Below, piece after piece: positions 1-8,277 of a DNA stretch of 64,000 nucleotides. The DNA is taken from assembly GCA_947441615.1 (NCBI GenBank), contig CANEUH010000009.1:53087-117086 (forward strand), given 5' to 3'. This DNA is from Bacteriovoracaceae bacterium. GTDB taxonomy: Bacteria > Bdellovibrionota > Bacteriovoracia > Bacteriovoracales > Bacteriovoracaceae. Position 1 is the stretch's first letter; each line of letters begins with the position of its first letter. The translations under genes were made by a program, and so were the position numbers. The notes below the pieces were generated by a model. It saw only the letters and a list, made by a program, of their open reading frames with translations, had not been told where the DNA came from and made no database searches.

Positions 1-2
1 TT

Positions 3-1541
3 CTAACAAATTTTGCATTATTCATATTACCAACAATCATCTTTATTGGTTTTTGGTATTATGTAATGAGGAAAGGGATAAAAAGTGTTAGTGGTGGAAC
101 GGGTGGATCATTCCTTTCCATAGGAAAGACTCGCGCAAAAATCTATGTAGAAACTGACACTAAGATAACATTTCAAGATGTCGCAGGCGCAGATGAGGCC
201 CTGGAAGAACTTAAAGAGGTTATTGATTTTTTAAAAAATACAGAAAAAGTAAAAAGCCTTGGTGGAAAAATGCCTAAAGGAGTTTTACTTGTTGGACCTC
301 CGGGGACTGGTAAAACTCTGATCGCCAAAGCAATTGCTGGAGAGGCAGGAGTACCCTTCTTTTCCACCAATGGTGCGGAATTTGTAGAAATGTTTGTGGG
401 AGTTGGTGCTGCTAGAGTGAGAGATCTTTTTGAACAAGCAAAAAAGACTGCCCCATGTATCATTTTTATAGATGAATTAGATGCAATGGGAAAAACAAGG
501 CATTCCAATATTCTCGGAGGCAATGACGAGAAAGAACAAACACTCAATCAGCTCCTAGTTGAAATGGATGGATTTGATACACAAGGAGGGATCATCATTT
601 TGGCCGCAACAAATAGGCCGGAAATGATTGATCCTGCTCTACTAAGAGCGGGAAGGTTCGATAGGCAAGTTGTTATTGACAAGCCTGATAGAAAAGGAAG
701 ACGAGACATTCTTGTCATCCATACAAAGAAAATTAAAACGCATGAAAATTTAAACATTGATACAATTGCTGGTCTAACTCCCGGCTTTACTGGTGCAGAT
801 CTAGCTAACCTTGTAAATGAAGCTGCACTCATTGCAACTCGTGAAAATTCTGCATCAGTTAACCAAGATCATTTTACTCGCGCGATGGAAAGAATTGTGG
901 CGGGAATAGAAAAGAAAAGTAAAATCTTGAGTCCACTCGAAAAAGAAATTGTCTCCTATCATGAAATGGGTCATGCATTAGTAGGATATCAATTTAATAA
1001 AGAAGATAAAATTCACAAAGTCTCAATTATACCTCATGGAATCGGGGCCATGGGGTATACGATCCAAAACCCAACGGAAGATAGATATCTATTAACTAAA
1101 GAAGAACTTCAAAACAAAATGGCCGTCCTATTAGCTGGGCGTGCATCAGAAATGTTAATCTTTAATAAACTAAGCACTGGTGCATCTGATGATCTAAATA
1201 AGGCAACATCGATAGCCAGAGAAATGGTTATGAGGTTTGGGATGGCGCCTGAAATAGGGTTTGTGACATTTGGCGAGTCTTCAAATCAATTTCTGGAGAT
1301 ACAGGGACAAATGAGCAGGCAAAACTATTCAGAAGAAACTGCAAAAGAAATTGATCACTGGATAAAAGAAATAATCATGAACGCTTATGAAAAAGCCTTT
1401 GTATTTTTAAAAAACGAAAGAGATATTCTTATTGAGGCTTCGGAGACACTTATGGAAAAAGAAACATTAGGGGAAGATGAATTAAATGTCTTTTTTGAGA
1501 AAATACAAAAACCACTGATAGAGAACCTGACCCATCATTAA
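3..1541 (+). CDS. ftsH: ATP-dependent zinc metalloprotease FtsH, 5' end outside window
   Basis: Membrane-bound AAA+ protease that extracts and degrades misfolded membrane and short-lived proteins. The frame is open to the window edge; codons before the ATG at 66 encode a hydrophobic stretch ([13 protein letters not shown]) that fits the second membrane helix of FtsH, so that ATG is internal and the gene is 5'-truncated only by the window. Counting from that Met: Walker A GPPGTGKT at 77-84, pore loop FVG near 110, Walker B IIFIDE near 132-137, second region of homology [20 protein letters not shown] at 181-200, zinc motif HEMGH at 299-303, and a later STGASDDL segment that would supply the third zinc ligand. 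The C-terminal tail is ordinary. A DsbA-like gene follows after 12 bases, suggesting co-transcription. Family call is very safe; whether this is the housekeeping copy or a second stress-type copy cannot be told here. Confidence 0.96.
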   Translation, partial: LTNFALFILPTIIFIGFWYYVMRKGIKSVSGGTGGSFLSIGKTRAKIYVETDTKITFQDVAGADEALEELKEVIDFLKNTEKVKSLGGKMPKGVLLVGPPGTGKTLIAKAIAGEAGVPFFSTNGAEFVEMFVGVGAARVRDLFEQAKKTAPCIIFIDELDAMGKTRHSNILGGNDEKEQTLNQLLVEMDGFDTQGGIIILAATNRPEMIDPALLRAGRFDRQVVIDKPDRKGRRDILVIHTKKIKTHENLNIDTIAGLTPGFTGADLANLVNEAALIATRENSASVNQDHFTRAMERIVAGIEKKSKILSPLEKEIVSYHEMGHALVGYQFNKEDKIHKVSIIPHGIGAMGYTIQNPTEDRYLLTKEELQNKMAVLLAGRASEMLIFNKLSTGASDDLNKATSIAREMVMRFGMAPEIGFVTFGESSNQFLEIQGQMSRQNYSEETAKEIDHWIKEIIMNAYEKAFVFLKNERDILIEASETLMEKETLGEDELNVFFEKIQKPLIENLTHH

Positions 1542-1553
1542 AAGGGAGTCGTT

Positions 1554-2102
1554 ATGAATGGTTTTAGTTTAAAAAATAAAATTTCAATGAATGACCATTT
1601 TATTGGGAATATCGATACTAAAATCAACATTGTAGAATTCGGTGATTATGAATGCCCTTACACAAAACAAAACCAACAGGACATTGATAAAATCATTGCT
1701 TATTATCCGCTTGAAATATGCTTTGCTTTTAGACACTATCCGATGACAAGGCTACATCCTCATGCAATGTTTGCCGCCATCGCAGCAGAGGCCGCACATC
1801 TTCAAGGAAGATTTTGGGACATGCACCATGCACTGATTGAAACGCATGCAGAATTAAATACTGAAAATGTGTTCAATATCGCGAGACATATTGGCCTTGA
1901 CATCAAAACTTTTCTTTATGACATAGAAGACGACTCAATATCAAATATCATAAATAAAAATATACAAGATGGCATTATAAGTGGGGTCAAAGAGACTCCC
2001 ACTTTTTTCATCAACAATCACTTTTTTAAAGGACACATAAATTTTGAGGTCATTAAAAGTCTTATCGAAAAAGAGATCCGTGATAATTCCTTATCACCTT
2101 AA
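1554..2102 (+). CDS. Cytosolic DsbA-like thioredoxin-fold protein with CPYT motif
   Basis: Thioredoxin-fold protein of the DsbA/Thioredoxin_4 type, 182 residues. The segment VEFGDYECPYT at 27-37 is the usual strand plus active-site helix, but the second cysteine of CxxC is Thr37, leaving Cys34 alone. The cis-proline loop is present (KETPTFFIN, Pro149). There is no signal peptide, so it should act in the cytosol, unlike classical DsbA. A lone resolving-less cysteine suggests a reductase, isomerase or glutathione-type reaction, or a binding role, rather than de novo disulfide formation; this is inference. Start supported by AAAGGGAG seven bases before ATG. Lies 12 bases after ftsH and ends 4 bases before the convergent tldE-like gene, so the pair probably forms a protein-quality/redox unit. 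Confidence 0.85.
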   Translation: MNGFSLKNKISMNDHFIGNIDTKINIVEFGDYECPYTKQNQQDIDKIIAYYPLEICFAFRHYPMTRLHPHAMFAAIAAEAAHLQGRFWDMHHALIETHAELNTENVFNIARHIGLDIKTFLYDIEDDSISNIINKNIQDGIISGVKETPTFFINNHFFKGHINFEVIKSLIEKEIRDNSLSP

Positions 2103-2106
2103 TTTT

Positions 2107-3420
2107 TTACAATCCTGCAATCGATAGATCTTGAAAACTTAAAGGGACTGAAAAGAAAGTTAAATCGGTACTCGATTTAATACTTAAACTATTGACACTC
2201 ACATTCTTAAACATTTCCATAAAATTTCCTGAAAGTGTACAATTCCCCACAACCTGGACTCTTTCACCTTTATTCCAAAGATATCCCTTAACTGCAACGG
2301 AGAAATTCCCAGTCACTCTATTAGCTCCTGAAAAGAGTCCATCCATTTTTATCACTTCAAAATAGTTATCAGGAAGAGACTCCAATTTATTTCCTGAAAT
2401 AACAATATGAGTGCCTGAGATTCCAATTGAGCTTATAGGCCCTCTTATCGCGTGACCTGTTGTTTTTTTATTAAAGAATTTTGCCGTGACTGAATTATGA
2501 TAAAAAGAATTCAGAACACCATCGCAAATTAAGTCGAGGGATTTTTGCTGAACTCCCTCGCTGTCAAAAAGGGACTTTCTGAAGGCATTGGGATAATCGG
2601 GAACGTCTTGAATTGAAATCTCTTTGGAGATCACAGACTCCCCTAATTTATCTAACCAAGGATTCACTTTATCCATAGCTGATTTCGCAGAAAACATATT
2701 GGAGAAGCATTCAAAAATACCTTTCAAGCAATCTTCAGAAAAAACAACAGAATATTTACCCGTTTTGAGTGGAGACTCTGACAATAAATGTCTTGCATGA
2801 AAGAGAGAATTATTTATGACTTTTTCAAAATTCAAGTCACAAAATCTATGAGCAAGATGATAATCATAATAATTAGATTTTCTTCCCTTATCCTCCATTA
2901 AGGCTGAGGAAGTAATACTATATATTTTATCAGAGAAACTGGTAAAACGGCCTTTTGAACTTAAATACATGAGACTTGATTCATTTTCAGAAAAAGAATT
3001 ATATGGTACTGCTATGACTCGAGAATCTAGTGATTTAACCTTTGATTCTAGTTCAATCGATTTTTGAGTTTTAATTTTAATATCAACTTCATCTTCAATA
3101 TATTTTTCATGATCAAGTAATTCCCCTTTTATGTCGATGATCTCTTCATGAGGATTTGGATGACTATTTTCTGCATTATTTAATGCTTGTAGTACCATGA
3201 GTTTCAAGGATTCTTCATCCATGGCTTCTGTATAAGAAATTCCAACCTTCCCATCTTTAATTACTCTTAGACCAAGGATTTGAGAACTTGAAACTTTATA
3301 ATCAGAGATCATCTCTTTTTGAGAACTCATTTTAAGGGATTTATTTGTTGAAAAAATGAGGTCCCCTTCAACACGCTTACTCAAGAGTTCTGTAATCACA
3401 TTTTCCATTAATGTTTTCAT
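2107..3420 (-). CDS. tldE: TldE/PmbA-family protein, non-catalytic partner of TldD
   Basis: 437-residue member of the TldD/PmbA (peptidase U62) family. In the known heterodimer TldE has the same fold as TldD but lacks the metal-binding HExxxH helix, and together they process modified peptides such as microcins and help degrade antitoxins. I see no HExxxH in this product, which with its position identifies it as the E subunit. The C-terminal part has the family-typical glycine-rich strands (GLFSGANRVTGNFSVAVKG). Its ATG overlaps the tldD stop by four bases (ATGA), the normal translational coupling of this pair. No terminator is visible in the four bases separating it from the convergent DsbA-like gene. 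Confidence 0.9.
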   Translation of the reverse strand: MKTLMENVITELLSKRVEGDLIFSTNKSLKMSSQKEMISDYKVSSSQILGLRVIKDGKVGISYTEAMDEESLKLMVLQALNNAENSHPNPHEEIIDIKGELLDHEKYIEDEVDIKIKTQKSIELESKVKSLDSRVIAVPYNSFSENESSLMYLSSKGRFTSFSDKIYSITSSALMEDKGRKSNYYDYHLAHRFCDLNFEKVINNSLFHARHLLSESPLKTGKYSVVFSEDCLKGIFECFSNMFSAKSAMDKVNPWLDKLGESVISKEISIQDVPDYPNAFRKSLFDSEGVQQKSLDLICDGVLNSFYHNSVTAKFFNKKTTGHAIRGPISSIGISGTHIVISGNKLESLPDNYFEVIKMDGLFSGANRVTGNFSVAVKGYLWNKGERVQVVGNCTLSGNFMEMFKNVSVNSLSIKSSTDLTFFSVPLSFQDLSIAGL

Positions 3421-4796
3421 GCTTCACCTCCTACAAGTATTTCATCTACCTTGATAGGTGGCTGACCCACTGTTGTTGGAATACTCCCGCTAACAGATCC
3501 ACACATCCCGGCCATGAGTGAGAGATCCTTTCCCACCATAGAAATTTTCCGCATAATATCTGGACCAGTACCAATAAGAGTCGCTCCCCTGACTGGGGTG
3601 ATAAGTTTTCCATTTTTTATCAAATACGCCTCTTGAACAGAAAAATTAAACTGCCCGGTTGAGGGATCAACAGATCCTCCTCCCATTTTTTTTGCATATA
3701 GACCGTCTGAGACTGTTGAAAACATTTCTTCTAATTCGTAGGGTCCTTTATCAATAAAGGTATTTCTCATTCTAGAGGCCGGAGCAAATTTGTAAGATTG
3801 TCTTCTGGCCGAGCCGGTTCTTTTGTGGCCAGTTTTTATTTCTCCAAGTCGATCAGATATAAAGTTTTTTAAAACTCCATTTTCAATCAATTTCGTCTTT
3901 TGCGTGGGCATTCCTTCATCATCGATGGACAAAGATCCCCATGCACCATCAATCGTGCCGTCATCAATTGCTGTTAATGATGAATGAGCTATTTGTTCCC
4001 CCATTTTGTCCCAAAAAACACTCGCCTTTTTTTCAACTGAAGTTGTTTCAAGTAGATGGCCACAAGCCTCATGAAAAATGACCCCACCAAAACCATTATC
4101 AATAATCACAGGCATTTTCCCAGCTGGGCATGGTTTTGCCTTTAGCATTGTAATACCCTGACGAATGAGATTTTCACTAATTTCTTGTTGGTTTAAATTT
4201 TCTATATAAGACCAACCTCCAATTGCTCCCGGTCCAAAAGATGATTCAGACTGAAGAGGACCATCTTTCATTATAACCTGATGAAACAGTCTTATGTAGG
4301 GCCGCTCCTCACTAGCAAACAATCCATCAGAATTATAAATTTCAACTATTTGTTTTTTCTTTGTTAAACTAAGGATCACCTGAGCTACTCTAGATTCTTT
4401 ACGTAATCTTTCATCAATACTCTTAAGATATGAAACCTTATGTTTCGCATCGATCTCTTGATCAAGTAGAACCGGTATTTTTGGATAATTCACTTTTTCG
4501 AAATTTATAACTTTTGCATTTTCTTTTTTATTTATTCGGGACCCGAGAAGAGAAGTGATTCGAAGGAGTTCTTCTTTCTCGGTGGAGTTCGTATAACCGT
4601 ATAATGCCTTCTCGCCCTGAATAAGCCTGATTCCAACTCCAAAGATGGTTCCAGACTGCGTATCCTCAGATCTAGAATTTTTAAATACGATAACTTCTGA
4701 TTGAGTCCTTTCAATAAAGACCTCTACAAAATCAGCACCTAGATGCAGACCTTGATGAATCACTTCTTTTGCAATTTCCGCTGGTAAAAGCATCAT
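3417..4796 (-). CDS. tldD: TldD-family zinc metalloprotease subunit
   Basis: 459-residue catalytic subunit of the TldD/TldE metalloprotease. The hallmark HExxxH helix is present as HEACGH at 242-247 in the context GGVIFHEACGHLLE, and the C-terminal glycine-rich region with conserved GVRGATLIGTG-like residues is intact. In characterised systems this complex acts in the cytosol on unfolded or modified peptides. Start ATG at 4796 is preceded by AGGGGATTTT. It is translationally coupled to the downstream tldE. No peptide-antibiotic precursor or toxin-antitoxin genes are visible nearby, so a general peptide-processing role is more likely than a dedicated one. Confidence 0.93.
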   Translation of the reverse strand: MMLLPAEIAKEVIHQGLHLGADFVEVFIERTQSEVIVFKNSRSEDTQSGTIFGVGIRLIQGEKALYGYTNSTEKEELLRITSLLGSRINKKENAKVINFEKVNYPKIPVLLDQEIDAKHKVSYLKSIDERLRKESRVAQVILSLTKKKQIVEIYNSDGLFASEERPYIRLFHQVIMKDGPLQSESSFGPGAIGGWSYIENLNQQEISENLIRQGITMLKAKPCPAGKMPVIIDNGFGGVIFHEACGHLLETTSVEKKASVFWDKMGEQIAHSSLTAIDDGTIDGAWGSLSIDDEGMPTQKTKLIENGVLKNFISDRLGEIKTGHKRTGSARRQSYKFAPASRMRNTFIDKGPYELEEMFSTVSDGLYAKKMGGGSVDPSTGQFNFSVQEAYLIKNGKLITPVRGATLIGTGPDIMRKISMVGKDLSLMAGMCGSVSGSIPTTVGQPPIKVDEILVGGEA

Positions 4797-4863
4797 AAAA
4801 TCCCCTATTGAATAAAACGAACATAAAACAATAACCTTAAGTCCAACAAACAGATCTAAGACT

Positions 4864-5571
4864 CTAAAACTTTCGAAGCCAAAACTTTAATCTTTCTAAA
4901 CCATCGTCAAAATCTTTTGCTCCAAGACCTGTCTTTCGGAAAAGTTCTTCGCTGTCCAATTTTTCATTTCTCATTATCAGAAATATTTTCTGAACTTTTT
5001 CAGATAACTCATTCTGATCAAGATTCTTATTTTTTAAACGATCAAATTCTTTATAAACGTCTTGTATCAAAAAATCGATTGGATCAACGGGAGCAGATGT
5101 CTTTTTTAATGTCGATTTAATCTCAATTCTAGAAAGTAATGTATCAATACCTTTGTATCGTCGAATATCTTTTAGAAAATTCTCCTTATACAAAAGGTTC
5201 GATACTCCTCCGCAATCAATAATGACGTCATCCATTTTCTCCAATAATTCAATTAAATATGTCACCTGGAAAGGATTAGTTTCAAGGTAAGGAATATTTT
5301 CAAAAATTATTGTACTTCGACATTCAGAAAACAATTGTCTCTGACCCTCTTCATGAATGGAATCACAATAGAAGTCATCAAAAGTTAACTCATTTAATAT
5401 TGGCTGAACATAAATGGCCGCCATCGAATCGATCTTAGACTCCATAAGATTAAGCTCTTCATCCGAAAATAAATCTTGGAGCTGAAGATCGAAACTGACC
5501 TTAAAGCTTTCAACTAACAGGTCCAATTCCGACACTTTTAGTCTTGAATACACATTGATTGAACTTAACAT
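4864..5571 (-). CDS. Unknown cytosolic protein, 235 residues
   Basis: I do not recognise a family. The product is acidic, without signal peptide or membrane helix. It looks mainly alpha-helical, with a charged region near 165-210 (FDRLKNKNLDQNELSEKVQK) that could form a short coiled coil and a C-terminal ERLKFWLRKF helix. Start ATG at 5571 has a modest AGG just upstream. It lies 68 bases upstream of tldD on the same strand, with no terminator seen between them, so it could be the first gene of a three-gene transcript. It is divergent from the membrane-protein gene starting at 5645. Function unknown; coding status supported by length and codon composition like its neighbours. Confidence 0.75.
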   Translation of the reverse strand: MLSSINVYSRLKVSELDLLVESFKVSFDLQLQDLFSDEELNLMESKIDSMAAIYVQPILNELTFDDFYCDSIHEEGQRQLFSECRSTIIFENIPYLETNPFQVTYLIELLEKMDDVIIDCGGVSNLLYKENFLKDIRRYKGIDTLLSRIEIKSTLKKTSAPVDPIDFLIQDVYKEFDRLKNKNLDQNELSEKVQKIFLIMRNEKLDSEELFRKTGLGAKDFDDGLERLKFWLRKF

Positions 5572-5644
5572 AACCTATTATGACCTATTTCAATGGGAGC
5601 GTCTTGGGTTAGAATAAAACAAAATATTAAAAGATGGGTCAATA

Positions 5645-6265
5645 ATGGATTCAAAAAGATCAAACAACACTAATCCAGAGAATGAAAATCATAGATCAAC
5701 AAACTCCATTGGTCAAGGTAGAGCTTACATACCATTTGAGAGGAAAAAATCTTCAAATGGATTTGGAAAATATATCGCCGGAGCTCTTTTAGTTTTGACC
5801 CTTGGAGGTCTTACAACTTTTGGTTATAAAAAATTTCAAAGTAACAATGGTTCAGAAATATCTTCAGTAAAATTTGACCAAGCTGAACTCGTCAAAAGTA
5901 TACTGGCCATCACTGATGAGGATGAGAAATTGACCGACAAAGAAAGGTTAGGTAAACGGACCGAAGCAAAAAAGGAGATAGAAACTCATCTTGCTCATGA
6001 CTCTAGAAAGGATCCTAAGACTTCTCTGGGTCTATTCAAGGGCATTCTAACAAAATGCTATATCTCAGGACACGACGTTCATTGGATCAATGAAAATGCT
6101 GAAATTCTAGATCATGTTGAAGTTGGGGGTCAAATCGACCCCAAAGGTCAGGTTGCAAGAGAAATGATTAATCAATCATCGGACCCTATCGTCGTCATAA
6201 TGTTCGAAAAAGGATACGAAGTTTATTCTTCGAATGGGGCACTTTTAAAATCTGAAAAAGACTAA
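5645..6265 (+). CDS. Small single-pass membrane protein of unknown function
   Basis: 206 residues: a polar N-terminal segment of about 40 residues rich in Asn/Ser, one membrane helix at about 43-62 (IAGALLVLTLGGLTTFGY), and a C-terminal domain of about 140 residues with a single cysteine. With an uncleaved signal-anchor the C-terminal domain would be periplasmic. The C-terminal part alternates helices and strands and includes a CYISGHDVHWIN segment; no named domain recognised. It is divergent from the 4864-5571 gene and converges on the ClpB-D2-like AAA+ gene, overlapping its stop codon by four bases. The position next to two other membrane-anchored proteins of the AAA+ operon makes a shared role possible but unproven. 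Confidence 0.7.
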   Translation: MDSKRSNNTNPENENHRSTNSIGQGRAYIPFERKKSSNGFGKYIAGALLVLTLGGLTTFGYKKFQSNNGSEISSVKFDQAELVKSILAITDEDEKLTDKERLGKRTEAKKEIETHLAHDSRKDPKTSLGLFKGILTKCYISGHDVHWINENAEILDHVEVGGQIDPKGQVAREMINQSSDPIVVIMFEKGYEVYSSNGALLKSEKD

Positions 6266-7251
6266 ACTTTTTTAATAAAAATTTTTCCATCTTTTAAGAC
6301 TTCAATTTTTGCTTTTTTTGCACCCTCTTTTTTTATTTTTGCTAAATCTGAGGCAAAAAGATCAAAAATAATTCTTTCTAGTTCCCTTACGCCAAATCGG
6401 CTAATCTTCTGATTTTTTAAAAGGACATCGACAATCGCTTGAGGTGCTACAAATTCTAAATCAATTCCGTAATCTGAAGCGAGTTTAGAAATTTTAAGCA
6501 AAGCTATTTCCGCCATGACTATACCCTTTAAGGGATCAAAGACTGAAACTCGGTCTATTCGACCTAATAACTCAGGTCGAAATACCTGTGAATCAGCTAA
6601 AGCTCCTTTCACTGCATTCGTTCTTTCATAAGGATCGTCAAACTGGCCTTTTAGATTCGTTATTTTATCAGCAAGAGCATTTGAGGTTAAAATAATCACA
6701 CTTTGAGTAAAATCAGCTGTCACTCCTGAGCCTTGGTCGGTTAATCTCCCCTCACCCATCATTTGAAGAAATAAATCAAACACTGAGCTATGTGATTTTT
6801 CTATTTCATCAAATAAGATGACTCTTTTTGGTTGCGCCATTATAGGTCTAGTTAATTGCCCACCTTCTTTAGCTCCTACATAACCTGGTGGAGGTCCGAC
6901 TAATCGATCTTTTGAATGTGGGCCGGTAAATTCTGAACAATCGAATCTAATGAGTGCTCTTTCATCCTGAAAAAGATAGGAAGCTATCGCCTTAGCTAGT
7001 TCTGTTTTCCCCGTTCCAGTTGGGCCAACAAAAAGCAAATTTGCCACAGGCCTCCTTCTTTCACTTTTATACCACTCTAAGGTTATTAACTGACAAACGT
7101 CTTTAACAACTTGGTCCTGACCTTTTACTTTGGATAGGCAGTGATTAACAAATTCATCTTCATCAATATCTCTACCATTATTTTGATCCTCTTTACTTAA
7201 CAATGATTCAAGTTCGTTCCAGTTCGTAAGTTTTTTTGGATCATCTATCAT
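6262..7251 (-). CDS. ClpA/ClpB D2-type AAA+ ATPase, stand-alone module
   Basis: 329-residue single-ring AAA+ ATPase matching the second ATPase domain of ClpA/ClpB. Seen: Walker A GPTGTGKT at 76-83, pore loop GPPPGYVG at 119-126, Walker B VILFDE at 144-149, sensor-1 Asn191 in ILTSN, arginine finger in FRPELLGRID (Arg231), sensor-2 FGVRELER (Arg289) and a ClpB-D2-small-like C-terminus. It lacks the N-domain, D1 and middle coiled coil of ClpB and shows no IGF/IGL-type ClpP-docking loop. The aromatic pore residue implies substrate threading or remodelling. A GTG start at 7284 is possible, but ATG at 7251 has AGGA five bases upstream and removes overlap with the preceding gene, so I chose it. Third gene of an apparent operon with the beta-helix protein and a membrane-anchored AAA+ protein. 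Confidence 0.88.
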   Translation of the reverse strand: MIDDPKKLTNWNELESLLSKEDQNNGRDIDEDEFVNHCLSKVKGQDQVVKDVCQLITLEWYKSERRRPVANLLFVGPTGTGKTELAKAIASYLFQDERALIRFDCSEFTGPHSKDRLVGPPPGYVGAKEGGQLTRPIMAQPKRVILFDEIEKSHSSVFDLFLQMMGEGRLTDQGSGVTADFTQSVIILTSNALADKITNLKGQFDDPYERTNAVKGALADSQVFRPELLGRIDRVSVFDPLKGIVMAEIALLKISKLASDYGIDLEFVAPQAIVDVLLKNQKISRFGVRELERIIFDLFASDLAKIKKEGAKKAKIEVLKDGKIFIKKV

Positions 7252-7258
7252 AAAATTC

Positions 7259-8239
7259 CTATCGTTGAATGTCAGACAATTCACACATAACGCAATTTAT
7301 TTTTATTTTATCTGATGCTAAAGTATCTAGTTTGGAAAATGAGCTATGGGATACATCTAATGAATTCATGTCGTATCCAGAAAATGCAACACGTCCATTA
7401 TCTACTTTAATATCATAAGCCTTTAAACTTGTATGTTGGGACCGATTGTAAATGGCAGAATCTGAAAATCGAGTAAAATGAGTTTTATCAATTTTAACGG
7501 TACTAAAACCGCTCATAGAAATAAATGTGTCTGCTTTCTCTAGGTAGCAATTGTTTAATTCTAATTTGGAAGATTCATTAACTCGAAAAGAAACTCCAAC
7601 GAATTGAGAGTCAATGGCTTCAATTTTTGAAGAATCATTGAGAGAAAAGTAAAAATTTGTTCCCTCGACTTTTGTTTGCTTAAGTGTCAAATTTATATTT
7701 TTCTGAAGATAAAGATAGCTACTTGCGGCCAACACAACAAACTTAAGCTGAATTTTCTCTAAAACAAGTGAATCAGATGTTGGAATGTAAGAACTATTGG
7801 TATTAACATCTAAGATAACACCTTCTTCACCGATTATATGGACTCTTTTAAATGCCTTATTGATTGAAAATTCATAATTACCTGGTGATATGTATACCAA
7901 ATCCCCAGAGACGGCATTATTGATTACGGTATTTAAATCATTACTATCAAATTCCTCTCCCGATCCAACTCTCCATTCATTTTTGCCGCTTTTGGGTCTA
8001 ACTTTCACGACAGGTAATTTATCCAAAAAACCAGACCTGGTATGGATTGAGCGGCTCGCAACTTGTGGAATTGGCGAAGGTGTAGAAGAGTGAAGTAATT
8101 TATTCTCCGCTGGAGTGGAAGATGAAAGACTCAAGTTGAAGTTGATGTTTTTTATTAACGTTATGATCAAACCTACTCCAGCAAGAAAGGCTAGAAATAA
8201 GCATGCTAAAAATATTTTATCTTTCCAAATTCGACTCAT
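7259..8239 (-). CDS. Membrane-anchored right-handed beta-helix-like protein
   Basis: 326 residues. An N-terminal helix at about 9-29 (IFLACLFLAFLAGVGLIITLI) anchors the protein. A Ser/Pro-rich linker (about 38-65) follows. From about 90 onward there is a NosD/pectate-lyase-like pattern: an opening segment LNTVINNAVSGDLVYISPG that resembles the start of parallel beta-helix repeats, then short hydrophobic strands separated by Asn/Ser turns (FYFSLNDSSKIEAIDSQF, LELNNCYLEKAD). The final 20 residues hold a CVMC pair. No catalytic residues are evident, so a binding or scaffold role is likelier than lyase activity. It sits between two AAA+ genes on the same strand with gaps of 7 and 38 bases, which suggests one transcript and one function. 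Family assignment is by pattern only. Confidence 0.72.
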   Translation of the reverse strand: MSRIWKDKIFLACLFLAFLAGVGLIITLIKNINFNLSLSSSTPAENKLLHSSTPSPIPQVASRSIHTRSGFLDKLPVVKVRPKSGKNEWRVGSGEEFDSNDLNTVINNAVSGDLVYISPGNYEFSINKAFKRVHIIGEEGVILDVNTNSSYIPTSDSLVLEKIQLKFVVLAASSYLYLQKNINLTLKQTKVEGTNFYFSLNDSSKIEAIDSQFVGVSFRVNESSKLELNNCYLEKADTFISMSGFSTVKIDKTHFTRFSDSAIYNRSQHTSLKAYDIKVDNGRVAFSGYDMNSLDVSHSSFSKLDTLASDKIKINCVMCELSDIQR

Positions 8240-8277
8240 GCTAAATTGACCTTAGAATCAAATGATCATGACTAATT

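Noticed and set aside
173..832. Long minus-strand open frames opposite ftsH
   Set aside because: Antisense to strongly conserved AAA+ codons, with no ribosome-binding site and no protein-like pattern.
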